From: Acidimicrobiaceae bacterium
GTDB taxonomy: Bacteria; Actinomycetota; Acidimicrobiia; Acidimicrobiales; RAAP-2
Assembly (NCBI GenBank): GCA_003170315.1
Contig: PNAH01000010.1
Coordinates: forward strand, 101,543 to 165,542
Length of the DNA: 64,000 bases
Direction of reading: 5' to 3'
The first letter of the stretch is position 1. Each line of letters opens with the position of its first letter. A program made the translations under genes and the position numbers. Of the stretch, positions 26,304 to 34,751 are shown piece after piece. Under the pieces are notes generated by a model that was not told the origin of the DNA, searched no databases, and was given only the letters and a program-made list of their open reading frames with translations.

Positions 26304-27980
26304 CTAATTCGCCGCCGGCGGGCGCACCGTACCAACATAGGGCACGGTCATCGGGCCGATTGCATTGAGATCAACCTCGACCACGCAAGGCTCCCGATCA
26401 GCAAGCGCTCCCTTGACGGCCGACACGTAGTCCCCGATTGATTCGACGCGAGCGGCACGAATCCCGAACGCGGTTGCAAGGCCGCAGAAATCTGGCCGTC
26501 CAAGGTCCACGCCGATCCGGCCGTCCTCGTGCCCATACTGGCGATCCTGGATGTTGCGAATAACTCCGTAGCCGCCGTCGACAAAGACGATCACCACGAT
26601 CGGAAGCTGCTCCTGCGCGACCGTCGCGAGTTCAGATGCCGCAAGCAGGAAACCGCCATCTCCGGCGAGAAGCACGACTGGCGCCTCCGGCGACCCGACG
26701 GCGGCACCAAGTGCTTGCGGCAGACCGAGCCCGATCGCGAAACTGTTCGACTGGATCGAGGTACGAGGCCGACGCACCGGCAATAGCCGGTTGCCCCACG
26801 TGTAAGCCGAGATGGTCGAGTCCTTCACAACGACGGTACCGGGATGGAGGCATGGGGCCAATCCGTCGAGAAGACCTACTTGCGGCCCGAGAGTGCCCCG
26901 CAGCCACTTCCGGCTGGAGTCTTTGACGGCGACGACCCGCTCAAGCCAACCGGCCTCAGCGAGAACCTCCGGAGCGCCGATCCCGTCGAGCGCGTCTAGC
27001 AACGCCTTTGTCGATACCTTCGCGTCGGCCACGATCGCGGCTTCAACGGGATAGTTCCGACCGGGCACGGCGGGATCGATATCGAGATGCACAAGACGCG
27101 CGGGCAGCTCCATCTTCCAATTCTCAGTGTGCGGCCCCTGAAATCGAGTCCCTATCGCTACCAGGAGGTCCGCCTCTCGGCACAGGGCCCGTACTTCGGG
27201 GTCCCAGGAGAGGTTGCCGATGCACATTGGATCGTCTTCGGGAAGGACCCCTCGCCCGTTTGGGCTCGTCAGCAGTCCGGCACCGAGTCGGCGCACCAGC
27301 ATCACAACTTCGTCCACAGCTCCGGCAGCGACGACGCCGCCGCCCGCCCACACGATGGGTCTCCGGGAACCCGCGATAATCTCGACCGCGTGAGCCACTT
27401 CGGCCTCATTAGGCCCAACCGCTGCCTTCGAAACGGCTGGGACCAGGCCCGGCTCGGTGGAGCAAGGCGCGTACTGGAGGTCGATTGGGATCTCCAGCGA
27501 CACCGGACCGCGTCGGCATGCCATTGCCTCTGACGCAGCGGTCGTGACTAGCTCACCGATGCTATTGGTGGACGTGGCGCAAAAATGGGCCTTAGACAAC
27601 GACGCCAACATGCCGAGCTGGTCGGGTACTTCATGGATGAAGCCTCGGCCCTGATCCAGGAATCGGCTATCGATCTGGCCAGTTAGATGCAAGACCGGCG
27701 ACGACGAGACGTACGCCTCGAGTTGTCCGCCCATCGCATTCGCTGCTCCCGGACCGGTGGACGTAATGAACACACCGAGGCGCCCTGTGGTTCGTGCGTA
27801 CCCGTCGGCCGCTCCGCTGGCACCTTGCTCATGTCTAACGGTGATCGCGCGAATCTTACCGTCGCGTCTAATCGCGTCGTAGATGGGCAGGTTGTGGACA
27901 CTCGGGATGCCGAAGACAACGTCGACGCCCGCCCGCTTGAGCCCATCCACGACCGCATCACCACCGGTTCGATCAGTCAT
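26304..27980 (-). CDS. Thiamine-diphosphate-dependent enzyme (acetolactate synthase / 2-oxoacid decarboxylase superfamily)
   Basis: A 558-residue ThDP enzyme with the N-terminal pyrimidine-binding domain (catalytic Glu51 in VRHEQGASGAADGYAR), a middle domain and the C-terminal diphosphate domain. The last has the ThDP motif beginning LLAGDGGFLL and ending VFVDGGYGVI, where the usual Asn pair is Asp-Gly. The ATG at 27980 has GGAGGC just upstream. In relatives these enzymes make acetolactate, decarboxylate benzoylformate-type 2-oxo acids or act on oxalyl-CoA. No regulatory subunit gene adjoins, so biosynthetic acetolactate synthase is unlikely. With an aminotransferase and aldehyde dehydrogenase nearby, 2-oxoacid decarboxylation is the favoured guess. 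Confidence 0.82.
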   Translation of the reverse strand: MTDRTGGDAVVDGLKRAGVDVVFGIPSVHNLPIYDAIRRDGKIRAITVRHEQGASGAADGYARTTGRLGVFITSTGPGAANAMGGQLEAYVSSSPVLHLTGQIDSRFLDQGRGFIHEVPDQLGMLASLSKAHFCATSTNSIGELVTTAASEAMACRRGPVSLEIPIDLQYAPCSTEPGLVPAVSKAAVGPNEAEVAHAVEIIAGSRRPIVWAGGGVVAAGAVDEVVMLVRRLGAGLLTSPNGRGVLPEDDPMCIGNLSWDPEVRALCREADLLVAIGTRFQGPHTENWKMELPARLVHLDIDPAVPGRNYPVEAAIVADAKVSTKALLDALDGIGAPEVLAEAGWLERVVAVKDSSRKWLRGTLGPQVGLLDGLAPCLHPGTVVVKDSTISAYTWGNRLLPVRRPRTSIQSNSFAIGLGLPQALGAAVGSPEAPVVLLAGDGGFLLAASELATVAQEQLPIVVIVFVDGGYGVIRNIQDRQYGHEDGRIGVDLGRPDFCGLATAFGIRAARVESIGDYVSAVKGALADREPCVVEVDLNAIGPMTVPYVGTVRPPAAN

Positions 27981-28109
27981 CTTGCCTCCATCCTCCGATC
28001 CAATGTACGGAGGCCCCCGGACGGCGGTAGGCCTCGTAAGTTTCGTGGCCTTGAACGGGTAGTTCTTCCGACTTCCCAATTCGTGTTAAGTCCGTGCGTC
28101 TGACTTGAA

Positions 28110-28451
28110 TCACGCCGCGCCGCTCGTAGGCTGTTGACAATCGAGCCGCCACTTTGCACGGTGGAGAACCTGAATGTCGGTGAACTCGAAGAATCCCCAC
28201 GGCCCGATTTCAACCCCAAGTCCGCTCCACTTGGTACCACCAAACGACTGATGAGGCGCCAGGGCAAGGTGGGCGTTCACCCAAGCGGTGCCAAAGTGAG
28301 CCTTGGCAAAGGCGTCCATCGCAGCGTCGAGTTCCGAGCGCGAGCACTCAGGCGCCTCCGCATAAACATCGCCCGACGCAGGATTGACCACACCGAAACT
28401 CCCGCTCGTGGTGAGTGCATCACCGCCAACCGTCATCGTGAACTGAGACAT
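28110..28451 (-). pseudogene. Aldehyde dehydrogenase gene with large in-frame internal deletion
   Basis: The 113-codon frame starts like an aldehyde dehydrogenase (SFGVVNPASGDVYAEAPE, SELDAAMDAF). After about residue 53 it jumps straight to the C-terminal end of the family (GTAWVNAHLALAP, SFGGTKWSGLGVEIGPWG). The central 370-390 residues, including the cofactor fold and the catalytic Cys and Glu, are missing. The ribosome site GGGAGG and ATG are intact, so a small non-catalytic protein could still be made. It lies between a RidA-type gene and the ThDP enzyme gene on the same strand. Confidence 0.88.
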
Positions 28452-28540
28452 GACACCACTTCCTCCCGATCGGCTGGCGAAGATCGCCCGCCGCAGTCAT
28501 TGACGACACGCGTGCATCCCTGCTCAAGCGTAAGAACTCT

Positions 28541-28942
28541 CTATGACACCTCGAGAGCCGCGGTCACATCTATTTCAACCTCCACGCCCACCCTGAATCC
28601 GATCCCGGGCAAAGTCGTTCGCGCCGGCCGATGATCCCCGAACATCTCGGCATAGGTGGCGTCCATCTCCGCGAAAGCAGACGGATCACGCAAGTAAACC
28701 ATGGCCCGAAGTACCTGTGTGAGGTCACTGCCGACGCCACTGAGGACGATCTCGAGGTTTTGAATCGCTCTGCGCGTCTGCGCCGCGACCCCGGCAGCCA
28801 TCTCACCGCTCACCGGGTCAATGCCGAGTTGCCCCGAGCAATAGACAATCCCACGATGCACCGTCGCGTGAACGTACGCGCCTTTCGGTATTGGCAAACC
28901 CGCTACTAAAACCCGCTCAACTGACCCGATGCTCTCGTTCAT
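28541..28942 (-). CDS. RidA/YjgF/L-PSP family protein
   Basis: A 133-residue RidA-family protein, usually a trimeric deaminase of reactive 2-iminoacids released by PLP enzymes. Typical parts are YVHATVHRGIVYCSGQLGIDP near the N-terminus, AQTRRAIQNLEIVL, LTQVLRAMVYL and a C-terminal PARTTLPGIGFRVGVEVEIDVTA. The Arg of PART is the substrate-binding Arg in characterised members. GAGGAGG lies before the ATG at 28942. Placed after a class V aminotransferase gene, an imine-clearing or specific hydrolase role fits. Confidence 0.85.
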   Translation of the reverse strand: MNESIGSVERVLVAGLPIPKGAYVHATVHRGIVYCSGQLGIDPVSGEMAAGVAAQTRRAIQNLEIVLSGVGSDLTQVLRAMVYLRDPSAFAEMDATYAEMFGDHRPARTTLPGIGFRVGVEVEIDVTAALEVS

Positions 28943-29144
28943 ATTTCCTCCTCTCGAAGTGCCCCCATGTCCCCACCAAAAGCCCTTTACCTCAATCAAT
29001 ACGACCTTCATGTTTCGCCGTTGCAACCTCATTCGCGCTTCGACCGCACTATTCGAAATCCTCATTCGACTTCCACCTGCCCTCTGGTCAGACCTCTTCG
29101 TAACTAACGAGCCGCCTGCCAGGCGCCGCCAAGGGGCCTTCTCG

Positions 29145-30311
29145 TCAAGGGGTTGGGAGTGCTGCGACAAGGCGTTCTATATCGGTCCAGTCGTTGAACA
29201 GATGACAAGAGATTCGCAGACGTCCATCGCGCACGGCACAAGAGACGTTTTTTTCGGCGAGCGCCGCGCGCACACGCTCCGCATCCCCGTCCGGAACGTC
29301 GGCTGAGACAATTCCCGACCGCTCACCATCACGAGTCGAGCTCGACACCGGGTAGCCTTTTTCTTCTAGCGCTTCAGCCAATCCCGCACTAACCTCGAGA
29401 ACCCAGTCGTTGATGAGTTGGACGCCGGCGCCAGTGAAGAGATCAATGCTCGCCCCGAGCCCGTACATACCCGCCAAATTCGGAACGCTATTTTCATAGC
29501 GCCGTGCATCCGAGGCGTATCTTAAGTTGTACTGCAACTGCTTCTCGAGAAATGGGGCGTCTTCGATGTTCTTCCACCCCGGGGCGGAGACCTCGAGCAC
29601 CTCTCGCAGCTTCGGAGCTACATAGCAAAAGCCGATCCCGTACCCTGAACAGAGACTCTTATAGCCATGCGCCGCCACCAAATCAGCTCCCAGGGAGCCG
29701 ACATCGACAGTGAGCGCCCCGACAGCCTGCACCACGTCGGCTAATAGCAATGAACCATTCGAGTGGCAGAGTTTGGAGATCTCCTCGATCGGAGCTCTGA
29801 ATCCGTGAAAGCAGTTTACGAGGCTTATACAGACAACACGAGTACGGTCCGACAGTAAGGCTTCGACATCTTCGACATCGAAGCGATGGCGACCCAGGTC
29901 TTCGATAAATCGAACGATTACCCCCCGCTTCTCGAGCGCAAGCCAAGGGTAGACACCGGCCGGAAACTCTTGGTCATAGACCACGACTTCGTCCCCGACA
30001 TTCCAGTCGAGCCCGAGCGACACGAGGCTGAGGCCTTCAACGGTACTGTGCAGAAGTGCCACATCACGCGGATCGCACCCTATAAGGGTGCCCACCTTGC
30101 TTCGAACTTCCGCCGCCCCTTCCCACCAATGCCCTACTCCTTTCGCACCAGCGCCCATCATCATCCCCTCGAGGAATTCCTTCTGGGCATTCACGTTCGT
30201 CACCGGCAACGGTCCATACGTGGCGGTATTGAACCAGGTCTTATTCTCAGTAACCGGAAACTCCTCCTGGCGCAGCCTGTGCATCGCTTGATTCTGATGT
30301 TTGGAACTCAT
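29145..30311 (-). CDS. Class V aminotransferase family PLP enzyme
   Basis: A 388-residue fold-type I PLP protein like cysteine-desulfurase/isopenicillin-N-epimerase relatives. It has FNTATYGPLP at the N-terminus, the PLP-ring Asp192 in LLLADVVQAVG and the Schiff-base Lys218 in VAAHGYKSLCSGYG. It lacks the mobile Cys loop needed for desulfurase action as far as I can see, so an epimerase, lyase or aminotransferase role is more likely. AAGGAGG precedes the ATG. The start region is part of a 68-bp tandem duplication that places a mini-ORF directly upstream, overlapping this start by four bases. Confidence 0.82.
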   Translation of the reverse strand: MSSKHQNQAMHRLRQEEFPVTENKTWFNTATYGPLPVTNVNAQKEFLEGMMMGAGAKGVGHWWEGAAEVRSKVGTLIGCDPRDVALLHSTVEGLSLVSLGLDWNVGDEVVVYDQEFPAGVYPWLALEKRGVIVRFIEDLGRHRFDVEDVEALLSDRTRVVCISLVNCFHGFRAPIEEISKLCHSNGSLLLADVVQAVGALTVDVGSLGADLVAAHGYKSLCSGYGIGFCYVAPKLREVLEVSAPGWKNIEDAPFLEKQLQYNLRYASDARRYENSVPNLAGMYGLGASIDLFTGAGVQLINDWVLEVSAGLAEALEEKGYPVSSSTRDGERSGIVSADVPDGDAERVRAALAEKNVSCAVRDGRLRISCHLFNDWTDIERLVAALPTP

Positions 30312-30406
30312 GGATCATTCCTCCTTGATCTGGACCGACGCAGCCTTTGCATCGATCGATTCTGATTTTTGGAACTCATGGATTCTTCCGCCTTAATCGG
30401 GACCCA
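30271..30406 (-). repeat. 68-bp imperfect tandem duplication covering the aminotransferase start
   Basis: Segments 30271-30338 and 30339-30406 align over the full 68 bases with about 12 mismatches by eye. Each unit carries a purine-rich ribosome site, an ATG and the first codons of the aminotransferase (MSSK-NQN then M-RLR). The downstream unit (30271-30338) is the real gene start; the upstream one encodes a mini-ORF. Confidence 0.85.
30308..30379 (-). CDS. 23-codon mini-ORF from duplicated gene start, possible leader peptide
   Basis: The upstream copy of the 68-bp duplication gives a 23-residue frame (MSSKNQN ... RRSRSRRND P) with its own ribosome site. It ends in a TGA overlapping the aminotransferase ATG (ATGA). 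It cannot be an enzyme. It could couple translation of the aminotransferase or simply be a duplication by-product. Whether it is translated is unknown. Confidence 0.4.
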   Translation of the reverse strand: MSSKNQNRSMQRLRRSRSRRNDP

Positions 30407-30461
30407 TCACGCTTCACCTGTCGGTGTGACGGCCCTCCGATGCGAGCACGCACCGCCCCAG

Positions 30462-31658
30462 TCATTTCGTCGAGCCACTACTCCACCTTCGAATCGCAAA
30501 GCGCTCCACCCGCTCCGGCACCACAGGAAAACCATTTCCAGGGCGTGACGGAACGCTGATACAGCCGTCCAGTTCAATGTCGAACGTCGGTTCTACGAGA
30601 TCCTCCTCATAGAAGATGCGAGCCGGTGACATATCAGCGTGCATCGTGAATCCCGGAAGCGAAGCGAGGGCAAGGTTGAAGCCCCGGCCGATACCCGTCT
30701 CCAACGTTCCGCCACACCACGCGGGAACTTCGAGATCAACGCAGAGATCGTGAACCGCAAAACATTCCAGGAGTCCACCGAGTCTCGGGGGCTTAATGTT
30801 AACGATGCGACCTGCCCCTAAGTGCAAGGCCGTTCTCGTCGTGTTGTAACCAGTGGCACTTTCATCAAGGCAGATAGGCGTTTGCAAAGTGGACTGGAGC
30901 GTTGACAACTCCATGAGCGCGTCGCCCGGCAGCGGCTGCTCAATCATGAGCAAGTCGAGGTCATCGAGCTCTTTCCACGGGCCCGATTCGACCGTGTAAC
31001 CGCAGTTTGCGTCGACCGATAGCGGAGTCCCCGGGAAAGCATTCTTGACCGCCGAGACGACGGAGACATCCCAGCCAGGGGCAATTTTCAACTTGATCCG
31101 GCTGAATCCTTCCTGCAACCGAAGAGCGATCTCATCAAGCAGAAGTTCGGTGTTGTCATAAATGGAGAAACTCTCTCCGACAGGAATCCTCGCTCGGACT
31201 CCGCCCCACATCAAGGCGAGCGGCACACCCATCTTTTCCGAGGCAATCGCCCACGACGCGGACTCGGCGGCATGTTTAGCGTAGTGCTGACCGAGAAGGT
31301 CCTCCCACGTTTTGGCGAGTTGACTCGGCCCACTAAATGTTCGAGCCATAACTCCGGGCAGGATCAGGTCCGCCAAGACCGACCAGGTACCTTCAGGAGT
31401 ATCAGTACCGTAAACGGGCCGCTCCGGTGCCGGTGCCTCACCCCATCCCACCGTTCCGTCATCGTCTTCCAGCCTGACCAGGATCGCTCGCTTCATGCCA
31501 GTTGACGCGCCATAAGCTGATTTGAAGGTCCGACACATTGGCAACGACAGCATGAAGAGATCTGCTCGGCGAAGTCGTATCGGAGTTTCAATTGCTTTCG
31601 CCCGCTCAAACGAGCCAGGACTCATGGGGTCCCCACCGGTGTTCGCTGAAGTTTGCAT
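30462..31658 (-). CDS. Enolase-superfamily enzyme, MLE / OSBS / N-acylamino acid racemase subgroup
   Basis: A 398-residue enolase-superfamily protein. Catalytic Lys189 and Lys191 are in IKLKIAPGWD, metal ligands Asp216 (VDANCGYT), Glu240 (MIEQPLP) and Asp265 (LDESATG), and the opposing Lys289 is in NIKPPRLGG. Two Lys, one on each side of the barrel, mark the muconate-lactonising / o-succinylbenzoate synthase / N-succinylamino acid racemase group. The His-Asp dyad of mandelate racemase is absent. No menaquinone genes adjoin, so racemase or epimerase action on an amino-acid derivative is favoured. It lies eight bases after the ligase gene. Confidence 0.83.
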   Translation of the reverse strand: MQTSANTGGDPMSPGSFERAKAIETPIRLRRADLFMLSLPMCRTFKSAYGASTGMKRAILVRLEDDDGTVGWGEAPAPERPVYGTDTPEGTWSVLADLILPGVMARTFSGPSQLAKTWEDLLGQHYAKHAAESASWAIASEKMGVPLALMWGGVRARIPVGESFSIYDNTELLLDEIALRLQEGFSRIKLKIAPGWDVSVVSAVKNAFPGTPLSVDANCGYTVESGPWKELDDLDLLMIEQPLPGDALMELSTLQSTLQTPICLDESATGYNTTRTALHLGAGRIVNIKPPRLGGLLECFAVHDLCVDLEVPAWCGGTLETGIGRGFNLALASLPGFTMHADMSPARIFYEEDLVEPTFDIELDGCISVPSRPGNGFPVVPERVERFAIRRWSSGSTK

Positions 31659-31666
31659 CTTGCCCC

Positions 31667-33043
31667 CTATAGCATTTCTCGATATTCAGCAATCTCCCAG
31701 TCACTCACGTGCCCGAGATAGCGTTGCCAATCAAAGCGCAGCAACTCTGTATAGGTCGTTGAGAAAACGACTCCCAGTGCCGCCCCCAGCTCACCGTCGC
31801 TTGCAAGAGCGTCCAATGCCTCGACAAGGCTCATCGGAAGACGATCAAAGCGGACGTCGTTGAAGAGGTTCCCGTCGGTTGGATCACCGGGATCAAGACC
31901 TCTCCTGACGCCGTCAACTCCCGCTGCAACCATGGCCGCCGCGAGAAGGTAGGGGTTGGCATCCGAACTCCCCAACCGATTCTCAATCCTGGTGTTTCTG
32001 CCATCGGGCAGGGCCCGCGCCAGAGCTGTTCGATTCTCGACACCCCAAGCGATCCGAACGGGTGCCCAGGTGCCCGGTCGGTATCTCTTGTAGGCCGTCA
32101 CCGTTGGAGCAGCTAATGCAGTCATGCCTCGCGAGTGAAGCAATTGCCCGGCGATGTAGCTTCTGGCAATCTCTGATAGACCGTGCGGCGCTGAGGGGTC
32201 GAAGAAGAGATTCTCTCCGTCAGGGCTCAAGGCCGATTGGTGCACGTGATAGCCACTCGGCGGCGTCTCGTCGCGATTGGTCGGCTTCGCCATAAAGGTC
32301 GCCCTTAGGCCCAGTGAAGACGCAACCTCCTTGATCGCAATCTTGAGCGCGACGACGTGGTCAATGGCCCCGACACCGGATCGCGGCTCGAGATTCACTT
32401 CGAATTGCCCGGCACCGTGCTCGCTGAAGATCTCGTACAGCGGTATCCCCATCTTGCTAGCCGTGTCCTGAAGCGCATCGACGAACTCTTGGGCCTGCCC
32501 TAGCGCGTGGATGGAGAACCAGGACTGCATGCCATGGATCGTGTTGAATCCATCATTGCTCGGCTCAGGCTGAAAGACGTAGAACTCAAGTTCGTTGCCA
32601 AATACGGGCTCCAAGCCAATAGAGCGGGCATCGTCCAACACTCGACGAAGCACAGACCTCGGCGTTGCCACCACGCTGCCCGCCTGGTCGTAGAGATCGG
32701 TAAGCACGTGTGCCGTATCCGGCGTCCAGGGAAGTGCGGTAAAGGTCGATGGGTCTAAGATAAGGACACCATTCCTATATCCGATGTCTTTACCGTATTC
32801 GGTCTCATTCGGCGAGTGCGTCTCCCAGAGATTGCACGCCAGAAGCGGAATCGCGAACGGGTGCCCTTCGGAGAGAGCGCGCTCGAATCGTTCGACGGGA
32901 ATCACTTTTCCGCGTGGCACGCCGTACATGTCGGTCACGACAAGACGTACCTTACGGATGCCCTCATCACTGATTCGCTGAAGCACTCGGGCCCTTAGCT
33001 TCGCCGTATCCTCCTCGACGAATGAAGCCTTCTCAGTGTTCAT
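31667..33043 (-). CDS. Glutamine-synthetase-family ligase, likely gamma-glutamyl-amine synthetase (PuuA/GlnT-like)
   Basis: A 458-residue member of the glutamine synthetase superfamily. It has RLVVTDMYGVPRGKVIPV in the N-terminal domain, metal-ligand Glu residues in FGNELEFYVF and QFEVNLEP, the His region GYHVHQSAL, and the C-terminal NTRIENRLGSSDANPYL. The sequence departs from housekeeping GlnA, and it lies among amine/aldehyde genes with its own GntR regulator. A ligase joining glutamate to an amine (as PuuA, GlnT or GmaS) is therefore likely. GGAG precedes the ATG. It shares an operon with the racemase-like gene. Confidence 0.85.
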   Translation of the reverse strand: MNTEKASFVEEDTAKLRARVLQRISDEGIRKVRLVVTDMYGVPRGKVIPVERFERALSEGHPFAIPLLACNLWETHSPNETEYGKDIGYRNGVLILDPSTFTALPWTPDTAHVLTDLYDQAGSVVATPRSVLRRVLDDARSIGLEPVFGNELEFYVFQPEPSNDGFNTIHGMQSWFSIHALGQAQEFVDALQDTASKMGIPLYEIFSEHGAGQFEVNLEPRSGVGAIDHVVALKIAIKEVASSLGLRATFMAKPTNRDETPPSGYHVHQSALSPDGENLFFDPSAPHGLSEIARSYIAGQLLHSRGMTALAAPTVTAYKRYRPGTWAPVRIAWGVENRTALARALPDGRNTRIENRLGSSDANPYLLAAAMVAAGVDGVRRGLDPGDPTDGNLFNDVRFDRLPMSLVEALDALASDGELGAALGVVFSTTYTELLRFDWQRYLGHVSDWEIAEYREML

Positions 33044-33254
33044 ATCGCTCCAATACTTAACGCGTCACGTACCTCGCCGACGCTCAAATGGCTAAAGCGA
33101 GAGCCGCACACGACACGGCCGGACGGACCACTGACTTCGCTCATCGCGCACGCCCACCAAGGACCCCTGAAATTAGCAATCTGGCCCGCGTCGCGCTGGC
33201 TGCGCGTCGCCGCCTTGGCCCTCGCGAAACTGAGCACGGTTTGAGTGGCAAGAG

Positions 33255-34013
33255 TCAACTCGGGTCCGATGGCACTTCCTCAACGCCCTGTGCAGCGAGG
33301 GCGGCACTCACAGCGCGCGCGGTAGCATCAATGTGAACCCGCATCACCGCGCTGGCTCCTGGAGCGTCACGCGCATCGAGGCAGTCAATGAGTTGCCCAT
33401 GGCACTCGACTGATTGTCTTCTACGGTCACTTGTAGATTTGAGTAGATCCAACCCTGGCGCCAACTTGACGCGAATGTCTTGTACGGCGTCGATTAGATA
33501 GGCGTTTCGACTTGCTTTCGCAATGATCTGATGGAGTGCCACATCAATCGCACGAAACCGGTCACGTTCCACCCTTGGCTCGCGCAGCTCCTCCTCGTGC
33601 AGCAGGCGGAGCCGAGAAAGTTCGCTTTCACTTATTCTTTCGGCGGCCAACGCAGCGACAAGCGGTTCCACCGCCGTTCGGTATTCGAACAACTGCCGCA
33701 GATCGGCGGCTCTGCCGGCAAGCCGATCCATGACAACATCGAGTTCTGGGTCCAAAACGAATGCGCCTCCATTGCGCCCCCTTTTCATCCGAATGTATTT
33801 GTGATCCTCAAGCCAGCGCAGCCCCTCGCGCACAGCCATACGATTCACGCCAAGTTGGGTGCAGAGTTCCATTTCGGTGGGCAGGCGCTCCCCGGGCATA
33901 AACTCATGGAGTCTGATGGCCGTCAGGATGAGATCAGCGACTTGCTCTCCCAGCCGATAACGCAGCGGTTGCACAGCGGCGAGGTGGCTCAAGTCAGGCA
34001 TCCTGTCGCTCAC
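33255..34013 (-). CDS. GntR-family regulator, FadR/FCD subfamily
   Basis: A 252-residue regulator. The N-terminal winged helix (about 20-85: LPTEMELCTQLGVNRMAVREGLRWLEDHKYIR) is followed by a helical FCD ligand domain with metal-site-like His residues (ALHQIIA, ECHGQLIDCL, VHIDATA). The GTG at 34013 has GGAAAGG eight bases upstream; an ATG at 34001 is possible. It lies between the class II amidotransferase and the ligase genes, so it probably controls the surrounding catabolic operon. The ligand would be an organic acid of that pathway. Confidence 0.87.
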   Translation of the reverse strand: MSDRMPDLSHLAAVQPLRYRLGEQVADLILTAIRLHEFMPGERLPTEMELCTQLGVNRMAVREGLRWLEDHKYIRMKRGRNGGAFVLDPELDVVMDRLAGRAADLRQLFEYRTAVEPLVAALAAERISESELSRLRLLHEEELREPRVERDRFRAIDVALHQIIAKASRNAYLIDAVQDIRVKLAPGLDLLKSTSDRRRQSVECHGQLIDCLDARDAPGASAVMRVHIDATARAVSAALAAQGVEEVPSDPS

Positions 34014-34053
34014 GAAAGGAGCCTTTCCAAAACCACTGCGACGCGACGACCGC

Positions 34054-34728
34054 TCATAACGTTGCGCGCCCCTCAACAACCCTTCTTTCGGTCGAATCCA
34101 GAAAGACCAGGTCGAAAAGTGAGTTATCTGACGAATGTAATTGGGTAGCAGCCATCACTACATCACTCATTCGAAAGGTCCAAAGCCGATTCCCTTCATT
34201 ACTGCTATAGAGCGCGATGGCTCCCTCGTTGTCGATAGCCGCGAGATTCGCCGGTCCGCCAAGTTTTGAGTGGGCAATCTGCATCGATTCATCCATGGGA
34301 ACCCCCGCGGCGACGAGGTCCTCGAACATCAAGAATCCAACCTCGCTGTCGGCTGCTCCAACACATCGGTCGGCATACGCTGGTCGATACTCCATCTCAT
34401 TAATAAATCGCCCATTGTGAACGAAAGCCATGGACTGTTCTTCGTCCAGGAACGGCTGCGTATCCTCGATTTGAACCGTCGACAACTTACTCGGTCGTCG
34501 AAAATGTATTAGGAAATGTGTTGACTCCACGTCGTTCAGAAAGTTGGCATCTTTCGCATCATCGGCTAGTCGGCCCACGTTTCTGTAACGTCGCACCTTG
34601 CCCGAATCGAGCCACGCGACGCCCCAACCAAATTTGGCCGAGCCGTAATACTCCATTTTACGACCCAGTTCCTTGAATTCCAAGAAACGTCTTGGCGTTT
34701 TTGATCTCACGACCAAGATCTCACACAT
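34054..34728 (-). CDS. Class II glutamine amidotransferase-like hydrolase (YafJ/EgtC-like)
   Basis: A 224-residue Ntn-type amidohydrolase. The nucleophile is Cys2 (MCEILVVRS). THFLIHFRRPS supplies the Arg-containing region and FVHNGRFINE the oxyanion Asn/Gly element; GAADSEVGF also fits the glutaminase fold. There is no synthase domain, so it should hydrolyse a gamma-glutamyl bond, as EgtC does. Two genes away from a GS-like ligase and 24 bases from an aldehyde dehydrogenase, it may remove the glutamyl group after amine oxidation. GGAAAGG precedes the ATG. Confidence 0.85.
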   Translation of the reverse strand: MCEILVVRSKTPRRFLEFKELGRKMEYYGSAKFGWGVAWLDSGKVRRYRNVGRLADDAKDANFLNDVESTHFLIHFRRPSKLSTVQIEDTQPFLDEEQSMAFVHNGRFINEMEYRPAYADRCVGAADSEVGFLMFEDLVAAGVPMDESMQIAHSKLGGPANLAAIDNEGAIALYSSNEGNRLWTFRMSDVVMAATQLHSSDNSLFDLVFLDSTERRVVEGRATL

Positions 34729-34751
34729 GGCGGGCCTTTCCTTCCTTATAG

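Noticed and set aside
30462-31658. Mandelate racemase
   Set aside because: The catalytic His-Asp dyad is missing and a Lys occupies the opposite barrel face, which places it in the MLE/OSBS/racemase subgroup.
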